Assembly: GCA_947258365.1 (NCBI GenBank)
Contig: CAMYIK010000008.1
Location: 1-32,923 of the forward strand
From: an uncultured Thermoleophilia bacterium
GTDB lineage: Bacteria > Actinomycetota > Thermoleophilia > Miltoncostaeales > Miltoncostaeaceae
Length of the DNA: 32,923 bases
Direction: 5' to 3'
Shown: positions 17,459 to 27,015 of the stretch, one piece after another
Layout: each line of letters opens with the position of its first letter
Position numbering within the stretch: the first letter of the stretch is position 1
Translations under genes and position numbers: made by a program
Notes under the pieces: model-generated
The model's database searches: none
What the model saw: the letters and a program-made list of their open reading frames with translations, nothing else
What the model was told of the DNA's origin: nothing

Positions 17459-17975
17459 GCAGATCATCTTCGTCATCGCGGCCGCCGCCGCGTTGATGTC
17501 CGGTGCCCTCGTCGTGACGCTCGAGAACGCGTTCCGTGCAACCGTGGCCTTGATCGTGACCCTCGTGAGCGTCGCGGTGATCTTCCTCCTGCTGGCCGCC
17601 CCGTTCGTCGCCGCGATCCAGATCATCGTCTACGCCGGCGCGATCGTCGTGCTGTTCCTGTTCGTGATCGCCTACATGGGGGACCGCCCGGCACCCGGGC
17701 TCGAGGATCGCCTGGCGCCGTACCAGGCCTTCACCTGGATCTTCGTGATCGCCTTGATCGGTCAGGCCGGGATCATGCTCGCCAACAGCAACCTGGTCGG
17801 GCTCTATGACGAGCCCGCGGCGACCGACGACATCGGCAGCCCCGAGGCGATCGGCAGAGCCTTCATCGACGACTACATCGTGCCGTTCGAGGCTACCTCG
17901 GCCATCCTCCTCGTCGCGGCGATCGCCGCTGTGCTGCTGGCCAAACGCGGCGTCAACTTCGAGGGCGGTCGATGA
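17451..17975 (+). CDS. nuoJ: NADH-quinone oxidoreductase subunit J
   Basis: AAIQIIVYAGAIVVLFLFVIAYMG; position between nuoI and nuoK. Confidence 0.95.
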   Translation: MAEQIIFVIAAAAALMSGALVVTLENAFRATVALIVTLVSVAVIFLLLAAPFVAAIQIIVYAGAIVVLFLFVIAYMGDRPAPGLEDRLAPYQAFTWIFVIALIGQAGIMLANSNLVGLYDEPAATDDIGSPEAIGRAFIDDYIVPFEATSAILLVAAIAAVLLAKRGVNFEGGR

Positions 17976-18280
17976 GCGGCGTGCCTCTCTTTTGGTACCT
18001 GATGCTGAGCTTCGGCCTCTTCGGCCTCGGCTTGGTGGGCGTGATGCGCCGTCGCAATCCGCTGTTGATGCTGCTGGCGGTCGAGCTGATGCTCAACTCG
18101 GCCAACATCGCCCTGGTCGGTTTCGCTCGTCAGTGGAACAACACTGATGGCCAGATCTTCGCGCTGGTCGTCATGGCGGTGGCCGCGGCTGAGGTGGTCA
18201 TCGGGCTGGGCCTGGTGGTCGCCGTATTCCGCCAGCGCCTGGCGCTCAACGTTGACGAGATGTCGAGCCTGAAGGGCTGA
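17972..18280 (+). CDS. nuoK: NADH-quinone oxidoreductase subunit K
   Basis: GLVGVMRRRNPLLMLLAVELMLNSANIALVGFA; ATGA overlap with nuoJ. Confidence 0.96.
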   Translation: MSGVPLFWYLMLSFGLFGLGLVGVMRRRNPLLMLLAVELMLNSANIALVGFARQWNNTDGQIFALVVMAVAAAEVVIGLGLVVAVFRQRLALNVDEMSSLKG

Positions 18281-20178
18281 TGGAACCAGCCCTCGCATGG
18301 ATCGTCCTTGGTCTGCCTCTGCTCGGGGCGGCAACTCTCGCCGCGTGGCCGAGCGAGCCGCCCCGCTCGATGACCCGCGTCCTCGGAGTCGGCCCGATGG
18401 TTGTCAGCTTTCTGCTGACCGCCTGGCTCTACGTTCAGATGCTCGGCGAGAACAGCGACGACCGACTGGTCGTGTCTCGCGTCTGGGAATGGATCGAAAT
18501 CGGCGATCTGTCGATCGACGTGGCGCTCCAGGTCGATCCGCTCTCGGTGATGATGATGCTCGTCGTCACCGGGGTCGGCTCGTTGATCTTCATCTACTCG
18601 ACCGAGTACATGGAGCACGACCGTGACTATCGGCGTTTCTTCGCGGAGATGGGTTTCTTCGTCTTCTCGATGCTGCTGCTGGTGCTCGCCGCCAACTTTC
18701 TCTTCCTGATCGTCGGCTGGGCCCTCGTCGGCCTGGCGAGCTACCTGCTGATCGGCTTCTACTACGAGAAGCCTCCGGCGGTCGCCGCCGCCAAGAAGGC
18801 CTTCATCATCAACGTAATTGGCGATCTGGCCATGGTGATCGCGGCGTTCATCCTCGTCGTCGAGCTGGGGACGCTCAACTACCTCTTGGTGTTCGAAGCG
18901 GCGCCGGATGGCCTCGGCCGCGGCGCCGTCGAGGCGGTGACGATCCTGCTGTTCGTCGGCGCCGCCGCGAAGAGCGCCCAGGTGCCGCTGCACACCTGGT
19001 TGCCGGACGCGATGGAAGGCCCCACCCCGGTCAGCGCCCTGATCCACGCCGCCACGATGGTGACCGCAGGCGTCTACCTGATCGTGCGCACCCACGAGCT
19101 CTACGAGCTCGCGCCCTACGCGTCGGATCTGGTCGCGATCACAGGGGCTGTGACGCTCTTCCTCGCGGCGACCATCGCCACGGTTCAGGTGGATGTCAAG
19201 CGCGTGCTCGCCTGGAGCACGATCAGCCAGATCGGCTACATGATCATGGCCGCCGGGCTGGGCGCATACGGCGCGGCGATGTACCACCTTATGACGCACG
19301 CTTTCTTCAAGGCGCTGCTGTTCCTGTCGATCGGCATGGTCATCCACGGGCTTGCCGGTGCGCAGAGCCTCGACCGAATGGGTGGACTGGGCCGGCACCT
19401 GAAGTTCGCCTACGTCGCCACGGCGATCGGCGTGCTCGCGATCAGCGGCGTTCCCGGCACCGCGGGCTTCTTCAGCAAGGACGAGATTCTCGCCAGCGCG
19501 TGGGACGCGGGCGACCTCGGCCGGGTGCTTTGGCTGGTTGGCGCGCTCGCGGCTGGGATTACCGCCTTCTACATGTTTCGCCTGCTGTTTCGGACCTTCT
19601 CCGGCCCGGAGCCAGAGGGCGGCTATGGCGTGCACCCGCAGCCCTCGCGCTGGCCGATGGCCGCGCCCGTGGCTGTGCTGGCAGTGCTCTCGCTGTGGGG
19701 CGGCTGGATCCAGGTGCCCCGCGGTTGGACCTGGATCATCGATTGGCTGGAGCCCGTGATCGGCCGTGAGTCCATCCCGGGCCAGCAGGCGGAGCTGGTC
19801 ACGCTCGCTACCTCCATCGCAGTGGTCGCCATCGGAGCCGCTGCGGCTTGGTGGATCTTCGCCGTCGACCCTGCGCGGCCCAAACGCCTCGCTGGACGCC
19901 TCGTGGCAACGCGCCGGCTGTTGGAGGACCAGTTCCGCTTCGACCACGTCTACGACCGCGCCGTGGTCGGCCCCACGCGAGATCTGGCTGAGTACCTGTA
20001 CCGGCGCATGGAGAGCGGCTTCGTCGACGGTCTGGTGCGCGGTGCTATCAGCCTGGCGCGGGGAAGCGCGATGGGCTTGCGCGCAGCGCAGAACGGTCTG
20101 GTGCGCACGTACGTCTTCGTCATGATCAGCGGCGTCGTCGGATTGGGCGCGCTACTCGCCTGGGTGGTGACGCGCTGA
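18280..20178 (+). CDS. nuoL: NADH-quinone oxidoreductase subunit L
   Basis: VPLHTWLPDAMEGPTPVSALIHAATMVTAGVYLI; MTHAFFKALLFLSIG. Confidence 0.97.
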   Translation: MEPALAWIVLGLPLLGAATLAAWPSEPPRSMTRVLGVGPMVVSFLLTAWLYVQMLGENSDDRLVVSRVWEWIEIGDLSIDVALQVDPLSVMMMLVVTGVGSLIFIYSTEYMEHDRDYRRFFAEMGFFVFSMLLLVLAANFLFLIVGWALVGLASYLLIGFYYEKPPAVAAAKKAFIINVIGDLAMVIAAFILVVELGTLNYLLVFEAAPDGLGRGAVEAVTILLFVGAAAKSAQVPLHTWLPDAMEGPTPVSALIHAATMVTAGVYLIVRTHELYELAPYASDLVAITGAVTLFLAATIATVQVDVKRVLAWSTISQIGYMIMAAGLGAYGAAMYHLMTHAFFKALLFLSIGMVIHGLAGAQSLDRMGGLGRHLKFAYVATAIGVLAISGVPGTAGFFSKDEILASAWDAGDLGRVLWLVGALAAGITAFYMFRLLFRTFSGPEPEGGYGVHPQPSRWPMAAPVAVLAVLSLWGGWIQVPRGWTWIIDWLEPVIGRESIPGQQAELVTLATSIAVVAIGAAAAWWIFAVDPARPKRLAGRLVATRRLLEDQFRFDHVYDRAVVGPTRDLAEYLYRRMESGFVDGLVRGAISLARGSAMGLRAAQNGLVRTYVFVMISGVVGLGALLAWVVTR

Positions 20179-21782
20179 TGCCGATGGTCACCGCCATCAT
20201 CCTCTTGCCTCTCGCGGCCGCGCTCGCCCTGGCGATACCGGATACCAGCCGCATGCAGGCCAGGATCATCGCCCTGCTCGCCGCCGGACTCAGCTTCGCG
20301 ATGGTGGTCTCGCTGACGGTCCGCCTGGACCGCGACGCCGCGGGCCTGCAGTTCGTCGACCAGCACTCCTGGGTCAGCGATGCAGCCCTGCAATGGGCGG
20401 TCGGCGTCGACGGGATCTCCATCTGGCTGCTGCTGCTCACCTCCGGCATCGTGCTGCTCGGCCTCATCGCGACCGCGTGGAGGCCGCCCGAGCGCGAGGT
20501 TGGCTTCCTGGCGGCGATGCTCGCCGGTGAAGCCGGGCTGCTGGGGCTGTTCGCGGCCGCCGACCTGGTGGTCTTCTACATCTTCTGGGAGGCCATGCTC
20601 GTCCCGTTCTTCTTCCTCATCGGGATGTGGGGCAGCGAGGGCCGGGTCTTCGCGACAACCAAGTTCATCATCTACACGATGGTCGGCAGCCTGCCGATGT
20701 TGGTGGCCATCCTCGCGACGGCCTTCATCGCCCAGGACACCACCGGGCAGTTGACCTTCACGATCTCCGAGCTTCGTGGGGTGAGCTTCACCGAGACCCA
20801 GAGCACCTGGCTGTTCGCGGGCTTCGCGCTCGCCTTCGCCATCAAGGTTCCCGTATGGCCGTTCCACGGTTGGCTGCCTGACGCCTACCGGGCGGCGCCG
20901 CTGGTCGTGACTGCCGTGCTTGCCGCGGTGATGAGCAAGGCCGGGGTGTACGGGTTGATCCGGATCGGCGTTCCGACTTTCCCCGATGGCGCGGAGAACT
21001 TCGCGATCATTCTTTCGGTCCTGGCGCTGGTGGGCATCATCTACGGCTCGCTGGTCGCCTGGCGGGCGCCCACGATGCGCATGCTGGTCGGTTACTCGAG
21101 CCTTGCCCACCTCGGCTTCATCGTGCTCGGCATCATGGCCTTCGACATCCAGGCCGGGCAGGGCGCCGTGCTCCAGATGGTCAACCATGGGCTCGTCGTC
21201 GCTGCCGCCTTCCTCATCATCGGCCTGATCAACCGAGGAACCGCCGGCGACCACATCGACCGCATCGGTGGCATCGCCGCCGGGGCTCCACGCCTTGCCG
21301 TGGTATTCCTCTTCGTTTCCATGGCCGCGCTGGCCATTCCCGGCTCCAACGCCTTCGTCGGTGAGTTCTTCATTCTCACCGGGGTCTTCCGTCACCACGT
21401 CTGGATTGCGGTCCTGGCGACGATCGGTGTCGTGTTGGCGGCTGTCTACATGCTGCGGCTCTACCAGACCGCCATGAACGGGCCCGCGTTCGGCGCCAAC
21501 TCTCGCGCCATCGAGCTGCGTCCCGTCGACTACGTCGTCTTGAGTCCCCTGGTCGGCGCGATGCTCGTGATCGCGCTCTGGCCGGCCAGCATCGTCGGAT
21601 CCACCCGAGCTCCCGTCGCCCAAGCCGTGGCTCCAGCTCAGATCGCGGCCGAGCGCCCGGCAGATCAGATCGAGCGGCCGGTCGTCCCGAACCCACCGCC
21701 TGAGGCCTTGCCGCTGCCGGGTGATGAGCCACCCATCGACGAGGTGCCCGCCCCGGCTGTGGGTGAGGAGGCCAGCCCGTGA
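20178..21782 (+). CDS. nuoM: NADH-quinone oxidoreductase subunit M
   Basis: FYIFWEAMLVPFFFLIGMWG; KVPVWPFHGWLPDAYRAAP; VGYSSLAHLGF. Confidence 0.97.
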   Translation: MPMVTAIILLPLAAALALAIPDTSRMQARIIALLAAGLSFAMVVSLTVRLDRDAAGLQFVDQHSWVSDAALQWAVGVDGISIWLLLLTSGIVLLGLIATAWRPPEREVGFLAAMLAGEAGLLGLFAAADLVVFYIFWEAMLVPFFFLIGMWGSEGRVFATTKFIIYTMVGSLPMLVAILATAFIAQDTTGQLTFTISELRGVSFTETQSTWLFAGFALAFAIKVPVWPFHGWLPDAYRAAPLVVTAVLAAVMSKAGVYGLIRIGVPTFPDGAENFAIILSVLALVGIIYGSLVAWRAPTMRMLVGYSSLAHLGFIVLGIMAFDIQAGQGAVLQMVNHGLVVAAAFLIIGLINRGTAGDHIDRIGGIAAGAPRLAVVFLFVSMAALAIPGSNAFVGEFFILTGVFRHHVWIAVLATIGVVLAAVYMLRLYQTAMNGPAFGANSRAIELRPVDYVVLSPLVGAMLVIALWPASIVGSTRAPVAQAVAPAQIAAERPADQIERPVVPNPPPEALPLPGDEPPIDEVPAPAVGEEASP

Positions 21783-23224
21783 ACCTGGCTGCCACGACAC
21801 CGATCTTGATCGTCGGCGCAGGCGCGACCATCTCGCTGAGCATGGGGCTTCTCCCATGGCGCTTCGCGCAGCGTCATGGGCCTACCATCGTCGCGCTGGT
21901 CGGCCTGCTTGCCGCCGCCGTGATGTCGCTGGTCTTCTGGGGCGATCGCATCGAGGCCTTCGACGGAAGCCTGCACATCGACCGTTTCAGCATGCTGCTG
22001 AACCTGATCTTCATCACCGCGGCGATCGCGGTGATTCTGCTGTCCATCAGGGAGCCCGGCGCGGTCGATCGCCGCGGTGAATATGCGTCGCTCATCCTGT
22101 TCAGCACCGCCGGCATGATGCTGGTGGGCGCCGCCGGTGATCTCATCGTGCTGTTCGTCGGTATCGAACTGCTGTCGGTCGCCCTCTACGTGCTGGCGGC
22201 TCTCGAGGTATGGCGCGAGCGCTCCCTCGAGAGTGGCCTCAAGTACCTCATCGTCGGCGCGGTCGGCTCATCGATTCTGCTCTACGGGTTCGCTCTGCTT
22301 TATGGCGCCACCGGCACCACCCGTCTGGGCGAGATCGCTGAGGCTCTGAGCGGCAGCACGCTTACGGGTGAGCCGCTCGTGTTCGGCGCCGTGGTGTTGA
22401 TCGTCGCGGGCCTTGGCTTCAAGGCCTCCGCCGCGCCGTTCCATATGTGGACGCCGGACGTGTACGAGGGTGCGCCCACTCCCATCACGGCATTCATGTC
22501 GACGGCGACCAAGGCCGCGGCGCTCGCCGCGTTCCTGCGGGTCTTCACCGGGGGCCTCGTCGAGATCGAGGCCGACTGGGACCTGATCATCGGCGTCGTC
22601 GCCGCGGCGGCCATCATCGTCGGCAACATCGCCGCGTTGGTCCAGGACAACATGAAGCGCCTGCTCGCCTATTCGAGTGTCGCCCAGGCCGGCTACCTGC
22701 TTATCGGCGTCGCTGCGGGCAGCATCCAGGGAGCTGAAGCGACCCTCTACTACCTCCTCGCGTATCTCGTGATGACGCTCGCGGCCTTCGCGATCGTGAT
22801 CATCCGTGAGCGGGAAGTCATCGACGGGGACACCGTGGGCGCGCTTGCCGGCTATGCCCGCCGCCGCCCGGTTCATGGCGCGGTCCTGACACTCGCGATG
22901 CTCTCGCTCGCCGGCTTCCCGCCGCTGTCAGGTTTTCTCGGAAAGTTCCTGCTCTTCGGTTCCGCCGTCGAGGCCGACATGATCTGGCTCGCGGTGATCG
23001 GGGCCATCGGAAGCATCATCAGCCTCGGGTACTACCTGCGGGTACTCGGAGTGGCCTGGTTCGGAGACCGACCGCAATCGGCGGCTGAGCAGGGCCTCGA
23101 GAGCCCTCGTCTCGCTGGCCTGGTGACCGTCGCGTCCGGTCTCGCCATCGTGGCCCTGGCCGTCGCGGCGTCGCCGGTGCTCGATGCCTGTCGCTCCGCG
23201 GCGGAATCCCTGCTCGGAGCCTGA
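21779..23224 (+). CDS. nuoN: NADH-quinone oxidoreductase subunit N
   Basis: AAPFHMWTPDVYEGAPTPITAFMSTATKAAALAAFLRV; RLLAYSSVAQAGYLLIG. Confidence 0.97.
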   Translation: MNLAATTPILIVGAGATISLSMGLLPWRFAQRHGPTIVALVGLLAAAVMSLVFWGDRIEAFDGSLHIDRFSMLLNLIFITAAIAVILLSIREPGAVDRRGEYASLILFSTAGMMLVGAAGDLIVLFVGIELLSVALYVLAALEVWRERSLESGLKYLIVGAVGSSILLYGFALLYGATGTTRLGEIAEALSGSTLTGEPLVFGAVVLIVAGLGFKASAAPFHMWTPDVYEGAPTPITAFMSTATKAAALAAFLRVFTGGLVEIEADWDLIIGVVAAAAIIVGNIAALVQDNMKRLLAYSSVAQAGYLLIGVAAGSIQGAEATLYYLLAYLVMTLAAFAIVIIREREVIDGDTVGALAGYARRRPVHGAVLTLAMLSLAGFPPLSGFLGKFLLFGSAVEADMIWLAVIGAIGSIISLGYYLRVLGVAWFGDRPQSAAEQGLESPRLAGLVTVASGLAIVALAVAASPVLDACRSAAESLLGA

Positions 23225-23227
23225 TCG

Positions 23228-24121
23228 ATGGGTCTTCTGAAACGATCCCGACCGCCGGCACGCAAGGTCACCGGCATCTGCGAACCGTGGGAGGTCTCGC
23301 GAGCGCTCGACCTTCACGGACCGTTGTTCGGGGGATCCGGGATGACCGACGTGCTGCTCGACGGCCTGCACCTCAGCGGCGACGATGACGTCATCGAGTT
23401 CTGGCCGGGGCGGGGTGAGACGACCCGCAAGGTGCTGCCGCTGCGTCCCCGCTCATACCGAGGCATCGCACCCGATGAGCGTACGTCCGATCGTCTGGAT
23501 GACACCTTGCGCATTCACCCCGACCTCCGAGTGCTGCTGACCCGAGCGCGAACCGAGGGCGCATATACCGGCTTCCAGCCTGGCTGCGCCGAGTCGACCG
23601 GACTGCCGGATGACAGCGCGTCGGTGATCTTCGGCGAGTGCCTGCTTACGCCGCTGGCTCCGTACCGGGTCAAAGCCGTGATCCGGGAGGCGGTGAGATT
23701 GCTCCCTCCGGGTGGTCGCTTCGGAGTGCACGAGCTCTGCCTCATCCCGAATCCCTCGTGGAACGAGTCGCTGGACGCGACTCGCGGCGCGGACGTGTGC
23801 GCCGACCTGGACGAGCGAGCGGGCGCGGGCCTGTTTCCGCAGACCGAAGCCAGCTGGCGCACGGCCATCGGGGACGGTGGACTCGTCGTCACCGCAACCC
23901 GAACCGGACCTGTCGAGCCGCTGACGCTTCGGCGCCTGGCGCGCGAGTTGGGTCCACGGGGCTTCATGGAGAGCCTTGGCCGCATGGCGCGCAACGCCGG
24001 TGAGGCAAAGCGCCTCCGGGGTCTCTCGTACTGCATGGCGCACCACCAGGCGGATCTGGGGGCGATCGTGATCATCGCCGAGCGCCCCCTGATCGGCGAT
24101 CTGTTGCTGCCCGACGACTGA
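23228..24121 (+). CDS. Divergent class I SAM-dependent methyltransferase-like protein
   Basis: GGSGMTDVLLDGLHLSGDDDVIEFWPGRGETTRKVL (motif I-like) and IREAVRLLPPGGRFGVHELCL (post-motif III-like). Starts 3 nt after the nuoN stop. Confidence 0.7.
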   Translation: MGLLKRSRPPARKVTGICEPWEVSRALDLHGPLFGGSGMTDVLLDGLHLSGDDDVIEFWPGRGETTRKVLPLRPRSYRGIAPDERTSDRLDDTLRIHPDLRVLLTRARTEGAYTGFQPGCAESTGLPDDSASVIFGECLLTPLAPYRVKAVIREAVRLLPPGGRFGVHELCLIPNPSWNESLDATRGADVCADLDERAGAGLFPQTEASWRTAIGDGGLVVTATRTGPVEPLTLRRLARELGPRGFMESLGRMARNAGEAKRLRGLSYCMAHHQADLGAIVIIAERPLIGDLLLPDD

Positions 24122-24132
24122 GAGACCCCGCG

Positions 24133-24138
24133 TAGACT
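24133..24138 (+). promoter_or_regulatory. Candidate -10 element TAGACT, 7 nt before the ATG at 24146
   Basis: cgTAGACTccgacgaATG; leaderless-type spacing. Confidence 0.4.
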
Positions 24139-24145
24139 CCGACGA

Positions 24146-25306
24146 ATGAGTCGCCTGCGCTTCGGCGCCTTCCTCGCGCCGTTCCACACCCCCGGGGACA
24201 GTCCCAACCTCGCTCTGCACCGTGATCTCGAGCTGATCTCACGGCTCGACGAGCTCGGGTTCGACGAGGCCTGGGTCGGTGAGCACCACAGCACCGGCTG
24301 GGAAACGATCGCCTCGCCGGAGATCTTTCTGGCGGTCGCGGCGGAGCGCACGCGCTCCATCCGTCTGGGTACCGGCGCCGTCAGCCTGCCGTACCACCAC
24401 CCGTTGATGGTGGCCGACCGCATCGTGCTGCTCGATCACCTGACTCGCGGGCGCGTGATGTTCGGAGTGGGGCCCGGAGGCCATCTTTCTGACGCGCTGA
24501 TGTTGGGTCTCGACCCGTCGGATCTTCGACCGCGGATGGCAGAGGCGATCGAGGTCATCGTGAGGCTCTTCCAGGAGACCGAGCCGTTTAGCGTCACTGC
24601 CGACTGGTTCGAGATGCGCGACGCCGTATTACAGCTACGTCCCTACTCGGATCCGTATCCGCCGCTCGCGTTCACCAGCATGGAGTCTCCCGCGGGTATG
24701 CAGCTCGCGGGCCGCTACGGCGCCGGTGTGCTTTCACTCGCGGTCGCAAAGGGTCCACGTGGGCCCGTGGACCTGGCGGCGCATTGGCGGATAGCCGAGG
24801 AGGTTGCCGCGGAAAACGGCACGGCGGTGAGCCGAGCAGACTGGCGCCTCGCCATCCCGGTGTATGTCGCGCCGACGCGCAGGGAGGCGCTGGAGGATGT
24901 GCGCGCTGGCGCGGCCGCGTACGTCATCGACTACGCCGAGGCGATCACCGGTCGAACCCGACCGTTCTCCGGACCGCGCGAGCAGATCGTCGACCGGATG
25001 GTCGAGGCGGGCTCGTGGATCATTGGCACGCCGGACGATGCCGTGGCGGCCATCGAGCGGCTTCAAGAGCGTTCAGGAGGTTTCGGTGGCCTATTGATCT
25101 GGGCCAATGAGTGGACGACCCGCGAAAAGATCCTCCGTAGCTATGAGCTGATCGCGCGCCACGTGGTTCCCCGTTTTCAGGGGGCGCTGGACGGGATCTT
25201 CGCCTCTGAGGCCATCGCGCGAACCAAGAGCACGGAGATGAACGCCGCCCGCACCTTGGCCGTCGAAAAGGCACAGGAACGCTTCGAAGCCGAGCACGGC
25301 GACTAG
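24146..25306 (+). CDS. LLM class (luciferase-like) flavin-dependent oxidoreductase
   Basis: FDEAWVGEHHSTGWETIASPEIFLAVAAERTRSIRLGTGAVSLPYHHPLMVADRIVLLDHLTRGRVMFGVGPG. Confidence 0.95.
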   Translation: MSRLRFGAFLAPFHTPGDSPNLALHRDLELISRLDELGFDEAWVGEHHSTGWETIASPEIFLAVAAERTRSIRLGTGAVSLPYHHPLMVADRIVLLDHLTRGRVMFGVGPGGHLSDALMLGLDPSDLRPRMAEAIEVIVRLFQETEPFSVTADWFEMRDAVLQLRPYSDPYPPLAFTSMESPAGMQLAGRYGAGVLSLAVAKGPRGPVDLAAHWRIAEEVAAENGTAVSRADWRLAIPVYVAPTRREALEDVRAGAAAYVIDYAEAITGRTRPFSGPREQIVDRMVEAGSWIIGTPDDAVAAIERLQERSGGFGGLLIWANEWTTREKILRSYELIARHVVPRFQGALDGIFASEAIARTKSTEMNAARTLAVEKAQERFEAEHGD

Positions 25307-25307
25307 A

Positions 25308-26900
25308 TCACCGGACGCGTATGCCGCGGCGCGCGGAGTAGCCCCGACCGTCCGACGCGCGCAGCGCCGCTCTGACGTGGTACCGACCAGCGGTGGGCGG
25401 CATCGTAATCCGCACCAGTCGCGTTCCACGCCGAATCCCGATGCGGCGACTCGTCAGTACCCGCCCGCTCGGAGTGGTCACCCGTAGCCGAAGCGCGCCG
25501 GTCTCGGGCACGCTGAGGCGGAGGCTGATTCGTTGCCGCCGCTTGACGACAGAGGCGCCGGCGATGCGAAAGGTCGGCGTGAATGACGCGATCGCGGAGT
25601 TCAGGTCGCCGTCGGCGAACTCGCTTGGAGACAGAAAGGCCGCGACGAGGTCGCCTCGTCGGTTCCCCGCCACCACCGGTCGAGCGCCGCCGATCCCCGC
25701 AACCGCGGCGGGTCTCCATGCCGTCCTTTCGCCTTCACGACGACGCAGGATCGCGAAGCTCCCGGCGCCCGGTGCGGTGAGCAGCGCCAGCACATCGCCA
25801 CGATCGTCGGCATGGACAACCTGGAGCTCGGTTCCGTCCGCGCGCAGCTCCCCCGCAGGGATGCCGATGCGCTTGCGCAGTACCTCGGCCTCAGGGTCGG
25901 CGAACAGCGCCGATCGACTCCTCAGAAAGCCCTCGCCCCACGCCGACGCGGTTCCTGTCCACTGGCGGCGTTTGGGTGTCCAATAGGCACCGCCGAACGC
26001 CGAGCCTGCCGGGGTCCATTGGGCGAGCGCCGCCCCTCGCGAGCTGATGTCCAGCCGGATGCTCGTGTCTTCAGCGATCCGCCCGTTCGCTGAGTTCACG
26101 CCGGAGTTGGAGTGGTAGAGCATCGGGGTGCCGCCCGCGCCTTGCCACGCGATCACCCGATGGATTCCTGAGACGGCGAGCACGGGGGCGGTGGCCGACG
26201 CCATGGCAACGATCTGTATGCCGAAGAGCTCGCCCTCCGCGTTGAGGCGGGCCGTCTCGATACGTCCTTCCGAGGTCCGCCAGACCGCGTGGAGCGCTCC
26301 CGATGCGTCGAGTTGAGCGCCGCCCGGAAGGAGCTCGGCGTCCACGGGAATGAGCGTGCCACGCGGTTGGCTCCAACCCGGAGAGGCCGGCTCCCGCACG
26401 GCGTAGCGATACCCGACGGACCCTCGCCAAAGAACCAGCGCGGTGCCTTGGCGAGTGATTCCCGTGGCGAGGATCTCTTGCGAGGTGGAGCTGTCGGGGA
26501 CGCTGCCGGTGCTCCAGGCGCCCGTTGGTCCCGAGCGAGTCGCCCCGCTCAGTCCCTTCGGAGTTCGCCAGAGCACTAAGGCATCGCGTCGCTCGTTCAT
26601 CGCAACGCGGTGCGAACTTACGCCAAGGGCGCCAAACCGTCGAGGGGCTGACCAGCGAGAGGTCGGCCCTGGCCTGCTCGACAGGCTGATCGCGCGGGCT
26701 GAGTCCCCGGGCGCGACGACCCGGGTCGCAACCAGCGCGCCACCACGCTCGGTCAGCGCGATCTGTGGGTCGGCGTGATTGCCTTGCGCATCGAGGAAAC
26801 CCACGGCGCCCACGGCGGGGTCGACGAAGGCCGCGCCCGCGATAGTGCTCGCCACGACCGCCGCGCAAAGAGCGCAGCGCGGTACGAGGCGCGGAGGCAT
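25308..26900 (-). CDS. Large secreted protein, probably repeat-containing (beta-propeller-like) with C-terminal Ig-like domain
   Basis: Probable signal sequence MPPRLVPRCALCAAVVASTIAGAAFVDPAVGA; recurring GxALVLWR / GALHAVWR / GAALAQWTP units; C-terminal ISLRLSVPETGALRLRVTTPSGRV... AGRYHVRAALRASDGRG. The ORF may begin at 26936. Confidence 0.6.
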   Translation of the reverse strand: MPPRLVPRCALCAAVVASTIAGAAFVDPAVGAVGFLDAQGNHADPQIALTERGGALVATRVVAPGDSARAISLSSRPGPTSRWSAPRRFGALGVSSHRVAMNERRDALVLWRTPKGLSGATRSGPTGAWSTGSVPDSSTSQEILATGITRQGTALVLWRGSVGYRYAVREPASPGWSQPRGTLIPVDAELLPGGAQLDASGALHAVWRTSEGRIETARLNAEGELFGIQIVAMASATAPVLAVSGIHRVIAWQGAGGTPMLYHSNSGVNSANGRIAEDTSIRLDISSRGAALAQWTPAGSAFGGAYWTPKRRQWTGTASAWGEGFLRSRSALFADPEAEVLRKRIGIPAGELRADGTELQVVHADDRGDVLALLTAPGAGSFAILRRREGERTAWRPAAVAGIGGARPVVAGNRRGDLVAAFLSPSEFADGDLNSAIASFTPTFRIAGASVVKRRQRISLRLSVPETGALRLRVTTPSGRVLTSRRIGIRRGTRLVRITMPPTAGRYHVRAALRASDGRGYSARRGIRVR

Positions 26901-26972
26901 CCCATGCCTCGCAGCGTAGGGCTGTCCACTAGCCACGGAGCCTTCTTAACACCGTCGAGAGGAAATCCGAAA

Positions 26973-26994
26973 GCCATCCCGTCGTCGGGATGGC
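26973..26994. repeat. Perfect inverted repeat, 9-bp arms and 4-nt loop, in a divergent intergenic region
   Basis: GCCATCCCG-TCGT-CGGGATGGC between the secreted-protein gene (-) and the SRPBCC gene (+). Confidence 0.85.
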
Positions 26995-27015
26995 GACGCC
27001 TGTCAGGCTCCCTGG

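Noticed and set aside
16067-21857. Very long minus-strand ORFs antisense to nuoH/I and nuoL/M (447, 605 and 635 aa)
   Set aside because: Composition rich in H/D/E/R/Q with no recognisable domain, mirror-image of GC-rich membrane-protein codons. The plus-strand Nuo subunits are unambiguous.
24752-24773. GGTCCACG-N6-CGTGGACC inverted repeat inside the LLM gene
   Set aside because: Mid-gene, explained by G-P-R-G-P-V-D codons; short GC-rich stems are expected at this composition.
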